From NCBI GenBank assembly GCA_035501495.1, contig DATJWB010000313.1, positions 12,389-76,388 on the forward strand: 64,000 bases of DNA, given 5' to 3'. Within the stretch, counting starts at the first letter, position 1, and every line of letters starts with the position of its first letter. A program made the position numbers and the translations under genes. Below are positions 61,821 to 64,000 of this stretch, in pieces. Origin of the DNA: JAIQFL01 sp035501495. GTDB taxonomy: Bacteria > Acidobacteriota > Terriglobia > Bryobacterales > Bryobacteraceae. The notes under the pieces are model-generated. The model saw nothing but the letters and a program-made list of their open reading frames with translations. It had not been told where the DNA came from and made no database searches.

Positions 61821-63560
61821 ATGGGATCTCCTTTGCTGCCTGACAGGACACATCTGACGGATCCGCCCGTCGCTCGTTGGCAAATGTACCGCCGGCTGTG
61901 GGTGTATATCCGTCCTTACGCGAAGCCTCTGTCCTTCGTTCTGGTCGTGAGCGTCGGGGCCACGGCTCTTACGCTGCTTCAGCCCTACTTCTCGAAGCTG
62001 CTGATTGACCGGGCCCTGCTGCTCCGCGATATGCGCACCCTCGTTTGGATCGCCGCATTGATGTCCGCGGCATCCGTCCTGGGCTTCCTCCTGAACATCG
62101 TGGCTAGCTACCAGTACGTCAGGACCTCCGCCGCCATGCTCTTCGACCTGCGACTGGCGCTCTTCCGGCACCTGCAGGCGCTCTCGCCGCGGTTCTATGC
62201 GGGTTACCGCCTGGGCGACCTCATGTCCCGGCTGAATAACGACGCCGGCGAGGTTCAGCGCGTCTCCGCCGATGCCCTTTTATCGGTGCTCAGCAACGTC
62301 TGCTTTCTGATCGGCGCCGTTGCGATGATGCTATGGCTCGACTGGCAGCTCTTTCTGGTGGGTGTCGTCCTGATCCCCGTGTGCGTCTACGTGTTTATCC
62401 GTTATCAACGAATCCTGACCGCGCTGACCAAGCGCCTGCGCGAGCGCAGCGCGGACCTCGGCAGTTTCTTCGTGGACTCCATCATGGGCATGCGGGTGGT
62501 GGTCTCTCTCAATGCCAAAGATCACGAGGCGGCCCGCTTCAAAGAACGGAATGACGCGTTCGTCCAGACCATGCTCGAAGTCCAGATCGCTTCGTTCAAG
62601 ACCGGCGCCCTGCCAGGCACGATTCTCACCATCGCCACCGCCAGCGTCTTTCTCTACGGGGGCTGGCAGATCATCCAGGGCACGATGACCATCGGGACTC
62701 TGGTGGCCTTCATGGCCTACCACACCCGCCTGCTTTCGCCGGTGCAGAACCTGCTCAGCCTCACGTCGAGCCTCGCCTCGGCCCGAGTCTCACTCGGCCG
62801 GATCTTCGAGCTCTTCGATACCGCGCCGGAAGTCGTGGAGACGCCGGACGCCGTGCCTATGCCGCCCGTCCGGAGTTCGATTCAGCTCGAAAGCGTCAGC
62901 CTCCGGCATGATCGCGCCGCGGTGCTGGAAGAGGTTTCGCTCGACATTCCCGCCGGCAAGATCTGCGCGGTCCTGGGCCCCAGCGGCGCCGGAAAATCGA
63001 CCCTGGCCGACCTCCTGGTTCGCTACCTGGATCCCGACCGGGGCCGCATCCTGATCGATGGCACCGACATCCGCCGCTTCCAACTGGCATCCGTTCGCGA
63101 GCAGATCATGCTGGTCGATCAGTCGCCGTTTCTGTTCCACGCGACCATTGCCGAGAACATCGCCTATGCGCGGCCGAACGCGTCGCGGGCCGAGATCGAG
63201 GATGCCGGCCGCGCCGCGGGACTGGCGGAACTCATCGAACGCCTGCCCCAAGGCTACGACACCGTTGCCGGAGAGCGCGGCCTGGCGTTTTCCGCGGGAG
63301 AACGCCAGCGGATCTCGCTGGCTCGCGCGATGCTGCGCCGCCCCCGGGTGCTGATTCTCGATGAACCCACATCGGCGGTGGATGGTGAGATGGAACAGCA
63401 GATGGCCGCCAGTGTCGGCCAGGCCATGCGCGGCGGCACACTCATCGTGATCACCCACCGTCCGGCGCTCGCCGAAATCGCCGACGTCGTGGTCACCCTG
63501 CAAGACGGCCGGGCGTGCGTGACGCGAGCGCGCCCCGACCTCGACGCGGCCATTGCCTGA
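61821..63560 (+). CDS. ABC exporter, fused membrane and ATPase domains
   Basis: A 579-residue half-transporter. The six-span domain (about 25-315) is followed by an ATPase: Walker A GPSGAGKST near residue 390, Q-loop LVDQSPF, signature FSAGERQR (an FSAGE variant of LSGGQ), Walker B VLILDEPTSAVD, and switch VITHRP. It would work as a homodimer, exporting a lipid, peptide or drug; MsbA-like or multidrug-type roles cannot be separated. Confidence 0.88.
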   Translation: MGSPLLPDRTHLTDPPVARWQMYRRLWVYIRPYAKPLSFVLVVSVGATALTLLQPYFSKLLIDRALLLRDMRTLVWIAALMSAASVLGFLLNIVASYQYVRTSAAMLFDLRLALFRHLQALSPRFYAGYRLGDLMSRLNNDAGEVQRVSADALLSVLSNVCFLIGAVAMMLWLDWQLFLVGVVLIPVCVYVFIRYQRILTALTKRLRERSADLGSFFVDSIMGMRVVVSLNAKDHEAARFKERNDAFVQTMLEVQIASFKTGALPGTILTIATASVFLYGGWQIIQGTMTIGTLVAFMAYHTRLLSPVQNLLSLTSSLASARVSLGRIFELFDTAPEVVETPDAVPMPPVRSSIQLESVSLRHDRAAVLEEVSLDIPAGKICAVLGPSGAGKSTLADLLVRYLDPDRGRILIDGTDIRRFQLASVREQIMLVDQSPFLFHATIAENIAYARPNASRAEIEDAGRAAGLAELIERLPQGYDTVAGERGLAFSAGERQRISLARAMLRRPRVLILDEPTSAVDGEMEQQMAASVGQAMRGGTLIVITHRPALAEIADVVVTLQDGRACVTRARPDLDAAIA

Positions 63561-63564
63561 AAAC

Positions 63565-63818
63565 GGCACTCCTGCCTCTACCCATGGGCCCCGCGCTGCG
63601 AGCGCGATGTGGCGCGGGCACTCGTGCCTGTACCCACGGGCCCCGCCGGCCCACAGAACTCCATGAAAACCCTTGCGCCATCGACGTGGCGCAGGCCCTC
63701 CGGCCTGCCGCGTCCCGACTCTTCGGGACGCCTTTTGGCCGCCTCCCGCGCGGGTGCCCGCGAAGGGTTTTTCGAGGCTGCCGCGCCCCGACTCATCCCG
63801 GCGCTTGCCGGCGCACCC
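63565..63818 (+). repeat. Palindromic element copy I
   Basis: Begins five bases after the exporter stop. Module order: GGCACTCCTGCCTCTACCC, GCGATGTGGCGCGGGCACTC, GTACCCACGGGCCCCGCCGG, GAACTCCATGAAAACCC, GTGGCGCAGGCCCTCCGGCC, GTCCCGACTCTTCGGGACGC, CGCGAAGGGTTTTTCGAGGC. Very close to copy E in the opposite orientation. It fills most of the gap before the last gene. Confidence 0.75.
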
Positions 63819-63843
63819 TCGCGTCCGGCGCAGTAATTCTCGA

Positions 63844-64000
63844 TCACCACTCCTGCGGCGCCCGCGCGAAAAACAACCCCACCTGATCGGCCCCTGAGCC
63901 CCCTTTGAGCGTCGCCAGGCACGCCGCCACCTCCGAACTATGCGCCCCGAGCGATACCGCAGTCTCCAGTGCGCGCCGGGCATGCTCCGGGTTCCCGTGC
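63844..64000 (-). CDS. C-terminal end of a TPR-like protein (partial)
   Basis: The window edge cuts a minus-strand gene; the last 51 codons are present. The frame reads GNPEHARRALETAVSLGAHS then LATLKGGSGADQVGLFFARA and ends in PQEW. P-E-H-A-R-R-A-L-E-T-A is the second helix of a tetratricopeptide-like repeat. Everything upstream is outside the window. Confidence 0.55.
   Translation of the reverse strand, partial: HGNPEHARRALETAVSLGAHSSEVAACLATLKGGSGADQVGLFFARAPQEW

Noticed and set aside
63609..63836. Short plus-strand frames (for example a 75-codon one) within the repeats
   Set aside because: They arise from the palindromic element itself and recur at other copies; not independent genes.

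Overview
The window is GC-rich, densely packed, and looks like the chromosome of an acidobacterium close to Solibacter/Bryobacter. The pointers are a TIGR03435-type protein at the left edge, an ADOP-type (FtsX-like) permease plus a relic of a second one, an ECF sigma factor of the acidobacterial type next to a Ser/Thr kinase, kinases carrying TolB-like or TPR tails, several secreted PQQ-like beta-propellers, and a hopanoid-associated HpnK. No rRNA, tRNA, CRISPR array, prophage or transposase gene was seen.

Layout. 0-5.6 kb: TIGR03435 protein, exported DUF711 protein, small secreted protein, kinase-propeller receptor. 5.6-11.8 kb: a minus-strand operon of propeller, PQQ dehydrogenase and diheme cytochrome c coupled by ATGA overlaps, facing a second propeller and a metzincin protease. 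12-24.8 kb: sugar-isomerase-like protein, P-loop kinase, H1-like basic protein, Yip1 protein, a degenerate amidohydrolase lipoprotein, DUF4097 lipoprotein, Ca2+/H+ exchanger, propeller, MBL hydrolase, CPBP protease, DUF169, P1 peptidase. 24.8-28.3 kb: MlaE-MlaF-MlaD lipid transport genes coupled to hpnK. 28.6-37.5 kb: ADOP permease, diheme oxidoreductase, a frame-damaged carboxypeptidase-regulatory-like gene, TPR and zinc-ribbon proteins. 37.8-48.1 kb: a JAB-like/TonB fusion followed by FHA, a 41-residue membrane protein, PP2C phosphatase, Ser/Thr kinase, one polypeptide joining a SEDS glycosyltransferase to a class B penicillin-binding protein, and a second FHA protein. This closely parallels the actinobacterial fhaA-pstP-rodA-pbpA-pknAB locus and is probably a phospho-controlled cell wall synthesis operon. 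48.4-64 kb: ECF sigma/kinase pair, ferredoxin, PLP enzyme, aspartoacylase-like enzyme, GNAT, sortilin-like propeller, MFS-GH43 sugar-use pair, ABC exporter and the end of a TPR protein.

The most unusual signal is a dispersed, modular, hairpin-rich DNA element present in at least nine places. Two copies lie inside genes. One interrupts the signal-peptide region of the cytochrome c gene and one that of the PQQ dehydrogenase gene just upstream in the same operon. Both have matching inverted ends, both spans are multiples of three (192 and 369 bases), both are free of stops, and both are entered in the same reading frame. This resembles the Rickettsia palindromic elements in principle, but the sequence family here is one I do not recognise.
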